Source of the DNA: Stutzerimonas kunmingensis | GTDB lineage: Bacteria > Pseudomonadota > Gammaproteobacteria > Pseudomonadales > Pseudomonadaceae | Direction of reading: 5' to 3' | Assembly: GCF_900114065.1 (NCBI RefSeq) | Contig: NZ_FORS01000001.1 | Coordinates: 682,001-746,000, forward strand | DNA: 64,000 nt | Part shown: positions 47,659 through 56,416 of the stretch, in pieces | Numbering within the stretch: the first letter of the stretch is position 1 | How the letters are laid out: the number at the start of each line of letters is the position of its first letter | Program-made: the position numbers and the translations under genes | Notes under the pieces: generated by a model | The model's database searches: none | What the model was told of the DNA's origin: nothing | Seen by the model: only the letters and a program-made list of their open reading frames with translations

Positions 47659-48276
47659 TCAGAGCACGTCCAGCAGTTCGACGTCGAATACCAGCGTGCT
47701 GTGCGGCGGGATACTGCCAACGCCCTGAGCACCATAGGCCAGCTCGCTCGGTACATACAGGCGCCACTTGCTGCCGGCATTCATCAGCTGTAGTGCTTCG
47801 GTCCAGCCGGCGATCACGCCGCCTACCGGGAACTCGGCAGGCTGGCCACGCTGGTAGGAGCTGTCGAACACACTGCCGTCGATCAGCGTGCCGTGGTAAT
47901 GCGTGCGCACACTGTCCTCGCGGGACGGTTTGGCGCCCTCACCGGTCGTCAGCACTTCGTATTGCAGACCCGACTCCAGCACCACAACGCCTTCGCGCTT
48001 GGCATTCTCGACAAGGAAGGCGCGACCTTCGGCGGCGGCGGCTTCAGCCTTCTGCTGCGCTTCAGCCTGCATGCGCTCGCGGATCACCGCGAAGCTCGCA
48101 TTCAACGCTTCCGGGCTGACCTGGCTGGCGATGCCGGCGAAGGCATCACGGATGCCGGCGATGACTGCATCGAGACTGACGCCCGGCGGGGGATTGTCAC
48201 GCAGCTGGTCGCCCAGCTGGCGGCCGATGCCGTAGCTCACACGGGTTTCGTCAGTGGATAGATTGAGGTCGGTCAT
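47659..48276 (-). CDS. fklB: FKBP-type peptidyl-prolyl isomerase FklB
   Basis: A 205-residue protein with an N-terminal helical dimerisation region (DETRVSYGIGRQLGDQL, residues ~8-90) and a C-terminal FKBP domain (~110-205). The domain has the active-site patterns VLESGLQYEVLTTGEGAKPS, VRTHYHGTLIDGSVFDSSY, AGWTEALQLMNAGSKWRLYVP and LAYGAQGVGSIPPHSTLVFDVELL. No signal peptide is seen, so it is the cytoplasmic FklB type rather than the periplasmic FkpA/Mip type. Start 48276 (MTDLNLSTDE) is the conserved one; a longer frame upstream is non-homologous. Confidence 0.93.
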   Translation of the reverse strand: MTDLNLSTDETRVSYGIGRQLGDQLRDNPPPGVSLDAVIAGIRDAFAGIASQVSPEALNASFAVIRERMQAEAQQKAEAAAAEGRAFLVENAKREGVVVLESGLQYEVLTTGEGAKPSREDSVRTHYHGTLIDGSVFDSSYQRGQPAEFPVGGVIAGWTEALQLMNAGSKWRLYVPSELAYGAQGVGSIPPHSTLVFDVELLDVL

Positions 48277-48373
48277 GCCGGGCTCCGAGAGGAAAAAAAG
48301 GTCGGCCAGCCTAGCACAGCTGAAGCGAGCGGACGCAGCCACCCACGCCGCATTGCCGCCGGCAGTGCCTCCA

Positions 48374-48514
48374 TTACCTGCCCTGCCGATTGCACCGACA
48401 GCGTTCGGAGCAATAACGCACCTCATCCCAGCAGCGCGACCACTTCTTTCGCCAGGCAAACGGCAGGTTGCAGGCGGCACAGCACTTGAATGGCAGGTCC
48501 GCTTTCCTTCTCAC
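48374..48514 (-). CDS. DUF2256 small zinc-ribbon-like protein
   Basis: A 46-residue protein starting at a GTG that overlaps the photolyase stop by four bases (GTGA). It contains [20 protein letters not shown] and [15 protein letters not shown], the DUF2256 signature with paired cysteines suited to zinc binding. The family is commonly found next to Fe-S photolyase/cryptochrome genes. Its function is unknown. The coupling by overlap suggests that it is made together with the photolyase. A longer frame upstream lies inside the photolyase gene and is not needed. Confidence 0.85.
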   Translation of the reverse strand: MRRKADLPFKCCAACNLPFAWRKKWSRCWDEVRYCSERCRCNRQGR

Positions 48515-50046
48515 AGCGCGTCCTCGGCATCCAGCCGCGCCAGCAGCGACTCGCCACGCTCCCACAGCGCCTGCTGCTTGCTGCCTTCCATGCGCGCGAG
48601 GTTGCGATAGACCATGCTCATCCGCGGATTACCCTGCAACTGCTCGCGGTGGCGCATGAGAAAGTGCCAGTACAACGCGTTGAACGGGCAGGCATCGTCT
48701 GTCGTGCTCTCGCGCACCTTGTAAGAGCAATCCTGACAATAGTTGGACATGCGTTTGATGTACTGGCCACTGGCACAGTAGGGCTTGGAGCCCAGGTAGC
48801 CGCCGTCGGCGTGCAGCACCATGCCCAGCACGTTGGGCAGTTCCACCCAGTCGAACGCATCCATATAGACCGCCAGGTACCAATCGCACAGCGCGGGCGG
48901 CGCGATGCCGGCGAGCAGCGCGAAATTACCGGTCACCATCAGCCGCTGGATATGGTGAGCGTAAGCATGCTCCAGCGTCTGCCCGATCACCTGGCGCATG
49001 CAGTTCATGCGCGTCTGCCCGGTCCAGTAGAACTCCGGCAGCGGCCTGGAATTGCCGAGGGCATTGCGTTGCGCATAGTCAGGCATCTGCAACCAATAGA
49101 TACCGCGCACATACTCACGCCAGCCAATCAACTGGCGAATGAAGCCTTCGGCAGCGTTCAGCCCGACTCGCCCCTGCCGGTAGGCCGCATCCACGTCATC
49201 ACACAGGCGGCGCAGGTCAAGCAGGCCGACGTTGAGCGCGGCGCCGACGCGCGCATGGAATAGGAACGGTTCGCCGCTGGCCATGGCGTCCTGGTAGTCA
49301 CCGAAAGCGGCCAAGCCGAAATCGAGAAAATGCAGCCAGAGCTGTTCGGCCTCGGCGTGGGTGACGGGGTAATCGAAGCCGTCCAGACGGCCGTAGTGAT
49401 GCGCGAAATGCTCGCTCACCAACGCCTGCACAGCGCGCGTGGTTTCGTCAGCGGCGAAGCGCAAGGTGATCGGGCCGTGCAATCCGCGTGGCAGCGGCTT
49501 GCGGTTGTCCGTATCGAGATTCCATACACCGCCCTCCGGTGTACCATCCGGATTCAGCAGAAGGCCCGTTTGGCGACGCATCTCGCGATAGAAGAACTCC
49601 ATGCGCAGCTGTCGCTTGCCACTGGCCCAACTGGCGAACCCGGTCCGCGAGCAGAGGAAGCGGCGGTCGGCATGCCAGGTGATCGAAAGTCCACTGCTCT
49701 TGAGCGCCTGTTCGACCCGCCAGTCACCGGCCTCGGTGACGTGGATTTCGTCAGGTCGATACCATGCGGCGAAGCGCGCCAGCTCCCCGGCCAGCGAACC
49801 GCTGTTGGCAGGATCGTCGAGTGTCACGTAATCCACCGTGATTCCGCGTTTGCGCAATGCCTCAGCGAAGTGCCGCATGGCGCTGAACAGAAAGATGATC
49901 TTCCGCGGGTGATGCGGAACGTGCCCGGCTTCTTCAGCGACCTCAGCGAGCAGCACTCGGTCACGCGTCGGATCGAGTCCATCCAGGGCGGAGAGCTCGA
50001 AGCTCAACTGGTCGCCGAGCACCAGGCGCAGTGCGGCGACGCTCAC
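48511..50046 (-). CDS. Fe-S bacterial cryptochrome/photolyase ((6-4) photolyase, PhrB type)
   Basis: A 511-residue flavoprotein of the FeS-BCP class, probably a (6-4) photolyase with FAD and a ribolumazine antenna. The N-terminal antenna domain starts [20 protein letters not shown]. Four cysteines at C349, C437, C440 and C453 match the spacing of the [4Fe-4S] ligands known in Agrobacterium PhrB (each one residue earlier). FAD-domain motifs include [20 protein letters not shown] and [18 protein letters not shown]. Annotation pipelines usually call it cryptochrome/photolyase family protein. The start is GTG at 50046. It is coupled to DUF2256. Confidence 0.92.
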   Translation of the reverse strand: MSVAALRLVLGDQLSFELSALDGLDPTRDRVLLAEVAEEAGHVPHHPRKIIFLFSAMRHFAEALRKRGITVDYVTLDDPANSGSLAGELARFAAWYRPDEIHVTEAGDWRVEQALKSSGLSITWHADRRFLCSRTGFASWASGKRQLRMEFFYREMRRQTGLLLNPDGTPEGGVWNLDTDNRKPLPRGLHGPITLRFAADETTRAVQALVSEHFAHHYGRLDGFDYPVTHAEAEQLWLHFLDFGLAAFGDYQDAMASGEPFLFHARVGAALNVGLLDLRRLCDDVDAAYRQGRVGLNAAEGFIRQLIGWREYVRGIYWLQMPDYAQRNALGNSRPLPEFYWTGQTRMNCMRQVIGQTLEHAYAHHIQRLMVTGNFALLAGIAPPALCDWYLAVYMDAFDWVELPNVLGMVLHADGGYLGSKPYCASGQYIKRMSNYCQDCSYKVRESTTDDACPFNALYWHFLMRHREQLQGNPRMSMVYRNLARMEGSKQQALWERGESLLARLDAEDAL

Positions 50047-50104
50047 GACCAGTTCTCTTGATGCTTACCGAACAGGGCGCTACCGACGCGCCTGCCGCCG
50101 GCCG

Positions 50105-50410
50105 TCACCACTGGGACCGCATGCCGACCGGCACGCGCAACGGCTCGCGGACGCCCTCGGCAAGACCGCACATCTCGTCGTACGGTGATTGCTGCACCAG
50201 ATGAAAGGGCAGCTCCGGTAGCTCGCGTAACAGATCACGAGCGTGCTCGACGGACCGCAGATGCCACACATCGCCGCGCGCGTCGATCAGACTATGGCGC
50301 TGACCCTGCAGGTAGATGTCGAGAAGATAGATGCCGCCCTCGAGCGAAATCAGCTCGAGAGCGTCGATACGCCCAGCGTGGGCATGAGTGGTGAGATTCT
50401 GAAGGTTCAT
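50105..50410 (-). CDS. DUF6482 family protein
   Basis: A 101-residue protein starting MNLQNLTTHAHAGRIDALEL, with EGGIYLLDIYLQGQRHSLIDARGD and the C-terminal SPYDEMCGLAEG. It resembles a pseudomonad-restricted family now called DUF6482, with unknown function. No membrane segment or signal peptide. It is on the same strand as the photolyase, 58 bases upstream of it. Confidence 0.75.
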   Translation of the reverse strand: MNLQNLTTHAHAGRIDALELISLEGGIYLLDIYLQGQRHSLIDARGDVWHLRSVEHARDLLRELPELPFHLVQQSPYDEMCGLAEGVREPLRVPVGMRSQW

Positions 50411-50500
50411 GGCGCTTGCCCATTTGAAAAGCAGTACAGAATATTTAACAAAAAACCAATTCTGTACAGCTTTTCAGCTTTAGCACCTGCGGAGGGACGC

Positions 50501-50989
50501 TCAGTGCTTGGTGAGCTTGTCGAGATAGCCCATGGCGAACGCCGAGACCACAAAGGTCAGGTGGATGATCACGTACCACATCAGCTTTTCGCTATCGAGC
50601 TGCTGGGCATCCATGAACATGCGTAGCAGGTGAATCGACGAGATTGCGACGATGGAGGCAGCGACCTTCATCTTCAGCGATCCGGAATCCATCTTGCCGA
50701 GCCAGTCGAGCTTTTCCTTGCCTTCCTCTATATCGAGCTGAGAAACGAAGTTCTCGTAGCCGGAGATCATCACCATCACCAGCAGCCCGCCAACCAGCGC
50801 CATGTCGATCAGCGACAGGAGCTTGAGAATCAGCTCGGCCTCACTGAGCGCGAGAATCGCCGGGAGGATATGGAAGATTTCCTGAAAGAACTTGATCGCC
50901 AGCGCCAGCAGCGCGAACGCCAGACCGAAATAGATGGGCGCCAGCAGCCAGCGGGCGGCGTACATGGCATTTTCGAGGATGCGCTCCAT
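50501..50989 (-). CDS. yqhA: UPF0114 (YqhA/TIGR00645) membrane protein
   Basis: A 162-residue inner-membrane protein with four hydrophobic segments. The N-terminus [25 protein letters not shown] and [22 protein letters not shown] are signatures of UPF0114. Its function is unknown. It lies just before the hypothetical gene and the Lon-like protease, the order found in P. aeruginosa (PA4574-4576). Confidence 0.92.
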   Translation of the reverse strand: MERILENAMYAARWLLAPIYFGLAFALLALAIKFFQEIFHILPAILALSEAELILKLLSLIDMALVGGLLVMVMISGYENFVSQLDIEEGKEKLDWLGKMDSGSLKMKVAASIVAISSIHLLRMFMDAQQLDSEKLMWYVIIHLTFVVSAFAMGYLDKLTKH

Positions 50990-51074
50990 GAGGTCTCACA
51001 GCAGAAATGAGGAAGGCGCGAGTATACGCAGCCGCGCCGAGCGCACCAAGGCAGGCCAAGGTGCGTTCGGCGCA

Positions 51075-51083
51075 TGTGGATAA
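51075..51083 (-). other. DnaA-box sequence
   Basis: A perfect TGTGGATAA (TTATCCACA on the minus strand) lies between the yqhA start and the next gene. It is an exact match to the DnaA consensus box; function is not shown by sequence alone. Confidence 0.4.
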
Positions 51084-51154
51084 GAAATTCATCGGCTCCG
51101 GTGAGGCCCCGCTGCAGCCAGCCAGAAACGCGAAAGGTTTGCAATGAGGCACGC

Positions 51155-51490
51155 TTAGGGGCGCGACTCCCAGCCACCGAGAAAGCGCGCCTGGTTGGCG
51201 TTCACTCGACGCAGCTCAGCCTGCATGTGCAACTGCCAGATGGACGGGTCATCGGATTCGCAGTAGCCCTGCCCCATCAGGTTGTCGGCGATCGCCGCCA
51301 GCACCGATTCGGCCATCGCAGGCCCGTGGAATGGGCCCTGGACCTTGATTGCCGTGGGCTGCCCGTCTGCCAGTCCAGCCGCACAGAGCAACGTCCACAG
51401 CCCATTGCCGCCGGCAAGCGGGCGTATGACGCATTCGATTCGGGTAACCAGGCCCAGGCACTGGCGGTTCAGACAAAGATTGTGTGGCAT
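51155..51490 (-). CDS. Conserved hypothetical protein
   Basis: A 111-residue protein beginning MPHNLCLNRQCLGLVTRIEC and ending ANQARFLGGWESRP. Five cysteines are scattered (two in the first 11 residues). I do not recognise a domain. Its place between yqhA and the Lon-like gene matches P. aeruginosa PA4575. Start 51490 is the first ATG of the conserved-looking part; a longer frame upstream is arginine/serine-rich and unlikely. Confidence 0.6.
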   Translation of the reverse strand: MPHNLCLNRQCLGLVTRIECVIRPLAGGNGLWTLLCAAGLADGQPTAIKVQGPFHGPAMAESVLAAIADNLMGQGYCESDDPSIWQLHMQAELRRVNANQARFLGGWESRP

Positions 51491-51568
51491 GACGGCAGTC
51501 CTCGCGTCGGGCCGACGCGGGAACATCCTGTGCGGATGTAGCGCGAGAGCCTGTTTATCCCCTGAAGC

Positions 51569-51577
51569 TGTGGATAA
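51569..51577 (-). other. DnaA-box cluster
   Basis: A perfect TGTGGATAA is flanked by TTATCCCCT at 51555-51563 and TGTGGATGG at 51581-51589, three DnaA-like 9-mers within 35 bases. They lie in the 175-base gap upstream of the 111-residue gene. Confidence 0.45.
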
Positions 51578-51665
51578 TCCTGTGGATGGAGGGTGGATGC
51601 CCTCCTCCACTGCAGACCCGCCGCGCGCGCTATCGTTCCGTTCAAAAACCGCACAATGGCGAGCG

Positions 51666-54104
51666 TTACTTGCTCCCCTCGGACTCGGACGTTCCTTGCT
51701 CCGCTTGTGCCGGCTCGCTCTTGCCTTCTTCCACGAGCTCGATCTCGGCAATGTCGCGCAACCGCTCGACCACCCGGGCATTCACGCTGCCCTTGGGGAA
51801 ATGGCCCTGCTCGTTGGTTGCACCCACATCTTCACCGACCAGCAGCGACAACGCTTCGTCCACCTGCCTGACAGCATAGACGTGGAACTGCAGCTGGCGT
51901 ACGGCCTCCAGCACGCGTTCGTCGAGCATCAGCGTGGTGACATTGGCGAAGGGAATGATCACCCCCTGCTCGCCGGTCAGCCCGCGTGCCTCGCACAGGC
52001 GGAAAAAGCCCTCGATCTTCTCGTTGACCCCGCCGACCGCCTGCACTTCGCCGAACTGGTTGATCGAGCCGGTGATGGCGAAGCATTGCTTGAGCGGCGT
52101 GCGTGAGAGCGCCGAGATCAGCGCGCAGCACTCGCCCAGCGAGGCACTGTCGCCGTCGACGTAGCCGTAGGACTGCTCGAGCGCGATGCTTGCCGAGATT
52201 TCCAGCGGAAACTCCTGGGCGTAGCGGCTGCCGAGGTAGCCGGTGAGGATCATCACGCCCTTGGAGTGAATCGGTTGACCGAGATTGACCTCGCGCTCGA
52301 TGTCGACGATCCCTGAACCGCCGGGATAGACGGTGGCAGAGATACGCGCCGGCATGCCGAATGCCGAGTCGCCGACTTCCAGCACGGTCAGCCCGTTGCA
52401 CTTGCCGATCGCCGCACCTTCGCTGTCGATCAGAATCACTCCGGCCAGAATGTCTTCGAGAATCCTCGCCGAGACGCGACCGGTGCGCGTGGCCTTGGCT
52501 TTCAGTGCACGCTCGATATGGCCGACGTCCGTCACTTCGTCCTTGGCCAGCTGGCGAATGAAATCGGCTTCGCTGACCAGCTGGAACAGATCGCCGATAC
52601 GCGCCGACAGCCGCCCCTGATGTTCAGCCAGGCGCGCGCTATAGGTCGCCAGACGCGCAACGGCAGCGGCAGTAAGCGGCGCCATGCCCTCTTCGGAGGT
52701 GCGGGTCTTCATCAGCTGGGCGAACTGTTCGAGGCTGTCTTCGGCCAGCGGGATGTCCTCGTCGAAGTCCACCAGCACGCGGAACATTTCCTGGAAGTCC
52801 GGATCCAGGTCCTGCAGCGTGTAATAGAGCTGGCGCGAGCCGATGATGATCACCTTGACGTTAAGCGGGATCACCTGCGGCGTCAGCGTCACGGTGGCCA
52901 GGCGGCCGAGCTCGGCGAGTGGCGACTCCATCTTCAGCTTGCGCGATTGCAGGGCGCGCTTGAGCGCTTCCCAGACAAATGGCTCGCTGAGCAGCTTCTC
53001 CGCCTCCAGCATCAGAAAGCCGCCGTTGGCGCGGTGCAGCGCACCGGGGCGCAATTGCCGATAGCTGGTATAGAGCGCCCCCTGGTCGGTGTTGTACTCG
53101 ATGCGACCGAACAGATTGTCATAGGTCGGGTGCGGCTCGAACACCACCGGCGCGCCACCATCGACCGGGTGACCGACCACCAGGCTCGGGCTGTATTGCT
53201 CTTCCAGCAATACACGGTTCTGCGCTTCCGGACGGTTTTCGTCCACCAGCTGCTCGACCACAGTCTTCAGCAGATTGACCTGCACGGCCTGCAGGTACGC
53301 TTCGATACCGGCGTTCTCCGCATACTTCTCCGACAACGGTGCCAGCAGCGGCTGCAGTGCCTGGCTGATGGTCTCGTCATTGAGCTGGCGCAGCTGGTTG
53401 GTCGACTCACGCTTCCACTGCGGCAGGCTGGCGAGCTCCTCGTTCAGACGCACTTCCAGCGCGGAAATGTCTTCGTGATAACGCTCGCGCTCGGCTTCGG
53501 GCAGCTGGGCGAACTCGGTTTCGTCCAACGCCTTGCCTTCCTTCATGGGCGTGAAGGCGATGTTTGTGCTGTCGCGATAGAGAGCGATCTCCTTTTCCAG
53601 GGCGAGCTTCTCGATCACATCCAGCGCCTTGTCGTAGCGCTGATTGAAGCCGCGGTCGATGGCGCTCTTCTTCTGCTGGAAACTCGGATGCTCGAATACC
53701 GCCGGAAAGGTCGCCAGCAGGTTGTCGATCAACTGATTGATATCGGCGATGAACGCCGTTGCGCCGCCGTGAGGCAACTCCAGCACACGCGGCTCGCGAG
53801 GCTCGTCGAAGTTGTTCACGTAAACCCAGTCCGACGGAGTATCCAGACGCTTGCCTTCGGCCTTGAGGTAGCGCCGTACGAACGAGAAGCGCCCGGTGCC
53901 CGGCTCTCCCATCACGTAGACGTTGTATCCCGGACGCGGCATGGCCACGCCGAACTGCAGCGCCTCGACCGCGCGCTCCTGGCCGAGCACACCGAGAAAC
54001 GGCTCCAGTTCAGAGGTGTCGTTGAAGTTGAATTGGCTGGGCTCGAAGGGACGGGTCAGCGCATCGGGTGCCAGGCGCAAGCCGGCAGCGACAGTTTCAG
54101 GCAT
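51666..54104 (-). CDS. Lon-related ATP-dependent protease (AAA_32 type)
   Basis: An 812-residue protease homologous to the Lon-like protein next to yqhA in P. aeruginosa (PA4576). An N-terminal AAA_32 domain holds GQERAVEALQFG and a modified Walker A, GEPGTGRFS, with Arg in place of the usual Lys; HRANGGFLMLEAEKLLSEP follows. The C-terminal Lon protease domain has the catalytic dyad S653 (DGDSASLGE) and K696 (GGVNEKIEG), 43 residues apart as in E. coli Lon. A C-terminal low-complexity tail (EEGKSEPAQAEQGTSESEGSK) ends it. Start 54104 (MPETVAAGLRLAPD) matches the family; the longer frame upstream is not homologous. Confidence 0.92.
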   Translation of the reverse strand: MPETVAAGLRLAPDALTRPFEPSQFNFNDTSELEPFLGVLGQERAVEALQFGVAMPRPGYNVYVMGEPGTGRFSFVRRYLKAEGKRLDTPSDWVYVNNFDEPREPRVLELPHGGATAFIADINQLIDNLLATFPAVFEHPSFQQKKSAIDRGFNQRYDKALDVIEKLALEKEIALYRDSTNIAFTPMKEGKALDETEFAQLPEAERERYHEDISALEVRLNEELASLPQWKRESTNQLRQLNDETISQALQPLLAPLSEKYAENAGIEAYLQAVQVNLLKTVVEQLVDENRPEAQNRVLLEEQYSPSLVVGHPVDGGAPVVFEPHPTYDNLFGRIEYNTDQGALYTSYRQLRPGALHRANGGFLMLEAEKLLSEPFVWEALKRALQSRKLKMESPLAELGRLATVTLTPQVIPLNVKVIIIGSRQLYYTLQDLDPDFQEMFRVLVDFDEDIPLAEDSLEQFAQLMKTRTSEEGMAPLTAAAVARLATYSARLAEHQGRLSARIGDLFQLVSEADFIRQLAKDEVTDVGHIERALKAKATRTGRVSARILEDILAGVILIDSEGAAIGKCNGLTVLEVGDSAFGMPARISATVYPGGSGIVDIEREVNLGQPIHSKGVMILTGYLGSRYAQEFPLEISASIALEQSYGYVDGDSASLGECCALISALSRTPLKQCFAITGSINQFGEVQAVGGVNEKIEGFFRLCEARGLTGEQGVIIPFANVTTLMLDERVLEAVRQLQFHVYAVRQVDEALSLLVGEDVGATNEQGHFPKGSVNARVVERLRDIAEIELVEEGKSEPAQAEQGTSESEGSK

Positions 54105-54307
54105 CGGGAATCCTTGCTGGGGTGGCTCGTTGGCCACGATTGATGCCGTCATTCTGGCGCTGCGCCGGTCGCGCCGCAAGGCTGATACCCGGCTAACCCA
54201 GCCTCGCAACGACGCTGCATAGCCGAGCCACATGGATGGAAATCGCGAGCCGGCTGCGAATCGACACAAGCAGAAACATTTCGTCGCGCCCACTACGCCC
54301 GACCGCC

Positions 54308-54321
54308 TTGATGCAGGTCAA
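54308..54321. promoter_or_regulatory. Anr/FNR box upstream of cytochrome c peroxidase
   Basis: TTGATGCAGGTCAA matches TTGAT-N4-ATCAA at nine of ten defined positions. It is centred 66 bases upstream of the ATG, so a start of transcription near 54356 would place it at -41.5. Anr-dependent expression of this peroxidase is known in pseudomonads. Confidence 0.78.
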
Positions 54322-54380
54322 GCGGTCGCTTGACGAAAAGGCGCCTCCTAGAGCCAGCCAACACAAAAGGAGCTTCCGTG

Positions 54381-55409
54381 ATGCACCCTTCTATTCCGCT
54401 ATTGCTTAGCAGCCTACTAATGACCAGCGCAGCGAACGCTGATGAGCTGCGTGAGCGCGCCAACGCGATGTTCAAACCGATTCCCGACAAGGTCACCGAG
54501 GTCCGCGGTCAGAAGGTCAGCGAAGATCAGGCAATGCTCGGTCACAAACTCTGGTTCGATCCGCGTCTGTCCAGCAGTCACGTCATCAGCTGCAACACCT
54601 GCCACAACCTGAGCATCGGCGGCAGCGACAACGTGCCAACCTCGATCGGTCACGGCTGGCAGAAGGGCCCGCGCAACTCGCCCACCGTGCTGAACGCCGT
54701 ATTCAACGCCGCGCAGTTCTGGGACGGACGCGCCAAGGATCTGCAGGAACAGGCCAAGGGCCCGGTCCAGGCAAGCGTGGAAATGAACAGTACGCCCGAG
54801 CGTGTCGTCTCGACGCTGCAGAGCATTCCGGAGTACGCCGCCGAGTTCAAGAAGGCCTTCCCCAACGACAAGGAGCCGGTCAGTTTCGACAACATGGCCT
54901 ACGCCCTGGAAGCCTTCGAAGTCAGCCTGACCACGCCGAACTCGCCGTTCGACCGCTTCCTCAAGGGTGAGGACGGGGCGCTGGACGACAAGCAGAAACA
55001 GGGTCTCGCCCTGTTCATGGACGCCGGCTGCTCTTCCTGCCACAACGGCGTCAACCTTGGTGGCCAGGGTTACTTCCCCTTCGGCGTGATCAAGAAGCCC
55101 GGAGCCGAAGTGCTGCCGACCGGCGACAAGGGTCGCTTCGCGGTGACCAATACCGCTAGCGACGAGTACGTCTTCCGTGCCGCGCCGCTGCGCAATGTCG
55201 CGCTGACCCCGCCGTACTTCCACAGCGGTGAGGTCTGGGAGCTCGAACAGGCCGTTGCCATCATGGGTGACAGCCAACTGGGCCGTAAACTGGACAAGGA
55301 CGAAGTCAGCGCGATTACCGCGTTCCTGCACAGCGTGACCGGCGAGCAGCCGCAAGTCGCCTATCCGGTACTTCCCGCCAGCACCGCGAACACTCCGAAG
55401 CCCGAGTGA
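54381..55409 (+). CDS. ccpA: Di-haem cytochrome c peroxidase
   Basis: A 342-residue periplasmic enzyme that reduces hydrogen peroxide with electrons from small c-type cytochromes or azurin. The signal peptide ends SAANA before DELRERAN. The two haem motifs are CNTCH (about residue 75) and CSSCH (about residue 220), the first serving the low-potential peroxidatic haem. The methionine/calcium region FDNMAYALEAFEVSL and the GRFAVTNTASDEYVFRAAPLRNVALTPPYFHSG segment are conserved. Start 54381 has AGGAG 9 bases upstream. The Anr box implies induction in low oxygen. Confidence 0.95.
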   Translation: MHPSIPLLLSSLLMTSAANADELRERANAMFKPIPDKVTEVRGQKVSEDQAMLGHKLWFDPRLSSSHVISCNTCHNLSIGGSDNVPTSIGHGWQKGPRNSPTVLNAVFNAAQFWDGRAKDLQEQAKGPVQASVEMNSTPERVVSTLQSIPEYAAEFKKAFPNDKEPVSFDNMAYALEAFEVSLTTPNSPFDRFLKGEDGALDDKQKQGLALFMDAGCSSCHNGVNLGGQGYFPFGVIKKPGAEVLPTGDKGRFAVTNTASDEYVFRAAPLRNVALTPPYFHSGEVWELEQAVAIMGDSQLGRKLDKDEVSAITAFLHSVTGEQPQVAYPVLPASTANTPKPE

Positions 55410-55418
55410 TCGCTCCCC

Positions 55419-55445
55419 GTTACCCGGCGCCAGCCGCCGGGTAAC
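55419..55445. terminator. Hairpin between ccpA and mscL
   Basis: GTTACCCGGC (55419-55428) pairs with GCCGGGTAAC (55436-55445) around a 7-base loop, between two convergent genes. There is no T run, so it is a weak or factor-dependent terminator. Confidence 0.55.
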
Positions 55446-55455
55446 TGCCCCCGTT

Positions 55456-55866
55456 TCAGCTTCCCTTCTGCTCCTTGAGCAGGTCGCGTATCTCGGTCAG
55501 CAACAACTCTTCCTTCGAGGGCGCAGGCGGTGCGGATGGCGCCTCGGCTTCCTTGCGCTTGAGATGGTTGATCGCCTTGATCGCCATGAAGATGGCGAAG
55601 GCGATGATCACGAAATCCACCACGGTCTGAATGAATGCACCGTACCGCAGCACCACCGCTGGGGCCTCGCCGACGGCGTCCTTGAGCACTATGGCCAAAT
55701 CCGAGAAGTCCACTCCGCCGATCAGCAGCCCCAGCGGCGGCATGATCACCCCGTCGACGAACGACGACACGATCTTGCCGAACGCAGCGCCGATGACGAT
55801 ACCCACGGCCATGTCGACGACATTTCCCCGCACGGCAAACGCCTTGAATTCGTTGATCAGACTCAT
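55456..55866 (-). CDS. mscL: Large-conductance mechanosensitive channel
   Basis: A 136-residue channel that opens in hypo-osmotic shock. The N-terminal amphipathic helix [29 protein letters not shown] and TM1 carry the pore signature. [21 protein letters not shown] forms the loop and TM2 lies in [21 protein letters not shown]. The charged C-terminal helix is [15 protein letters not shown]. Start 55866 is the conserved one; a longer frame is non-homologous. Confidence 0.97.
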   Translation of the reverse strand: MSLINEFKAFAVRGNVVDMAVGIVIGAAFGKIVSSFVDGVIMPPLGLLIGGVDFSDLAIVLKDAVGEAPAVVLRYGAFIQTVVDFVIIAFAIFMAIKAINHLKRKEAEAPSAPPAPSKEELLLTEIRDLLKEQKGS

Positions 55867-56015
55867 ACGTAGATTTTCCTTTAGTGGATGACCGGGCCGC
55901 CCGCCATGCCCCCGCGGACATGGCGGTGAACGCCGTGGTAGAGCATAGGCGAGCTTGCCGGCGCAGGCCACGACAGAACGCCTTTCATCGACCGGTTATT
56001 GCGAATGAGGTTCGC

Positions 56016-56029
56016 TTGATCGCCGTCAA
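56016..56029. promoter_or_regulatory. Anr/FNR-like box upstream of the DUF465 gene
   Basis: TTGATCGCCGTCAA matches TTGAT-N4-ATCAA at nine of ten positions, with the same GTCAA half as the box at ccpA. Its centre is 67 bases before the ATG, nearly the same spacing as at ccpA, and TAAGGT near 56052-56057 could be the -10. Confidence 0.6.
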
Positions 56030-56089
56030 CCGGTTCTCGGAGGAAGGAGACTAAGGTGAACGCCTTCCTGACAAACCGGAGCGGTTTCC

Positions 56090-56359
56090 ATGCACGTCGA
56101 ACATCACCCACTGATCAAGGATTTCCCTGAGAAACGCGAGCAGTTGCAGAAACTGCGTCAGGAAGATCCGGCGTTCGCCCGCAAAGCGGATGAATACGAA
56201 GCGCTGGACAAGCGCATCTGCCGCGTCGAAGACGGTGTCGAAACTCTAGACGACAGCGCGCTCAATGCCCTCAAGCAGGAGCGCGTGGCGATGAAGGACG
56301 ACATCGCCCGCGACATCAAGCGCGCCTCGGGCAGCTGCTGCGGCGGTTGCTGCGGCTGA
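56090..56359 (+). CDS. DUF465 (YdcH-like) protein with cysteine-rich tail
   Basis: An 89-residue coiled-coil protein. HPLIKDFPEKREQLQKLRQEDPAF is the YdcH/DUF465 core, followed by a helical region rich in charge (EALDKRICRVEDGVETL, ALKQERVAMKDDIARDI). The C-terminus SGSCCGGCCG holds four cysteines in a glycine-rich run, suited to metal binding; ordinary YdcH proteins lack this. Its function is unknown. An Anr-like box upstream suggests expression in low oxygen. A clear terminator follows the stop. Confidence 0.82.
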   Translation: MHVEHHPLIKDFPEKREQLQKLRQEDPAFARKADEYEALDKRICRVEDGVETLDDSALNALKQERVAMKDDIARDIKRASGSCCGGCCG

Positions 56360-56378
56360 TAGCGCCTACCCGTGAAGG

Positions 56379-56401
56379 GAAGCCCGCCATGTGCGGGCTT
56401 C
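56379..56401. terminator. Terminator between the DUF465 and CopD-like genes
   Basis: GAAGCCCGC (56379-56387) pairs with GCGGGCTTC (56393-56401) around CATGT. TTGCTGTCT follows on the plus strand. Both flanking genes converge here. Confidence 0.75.
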
Positions 56402-56416
56402 TTGCTGTCTGGCCCG

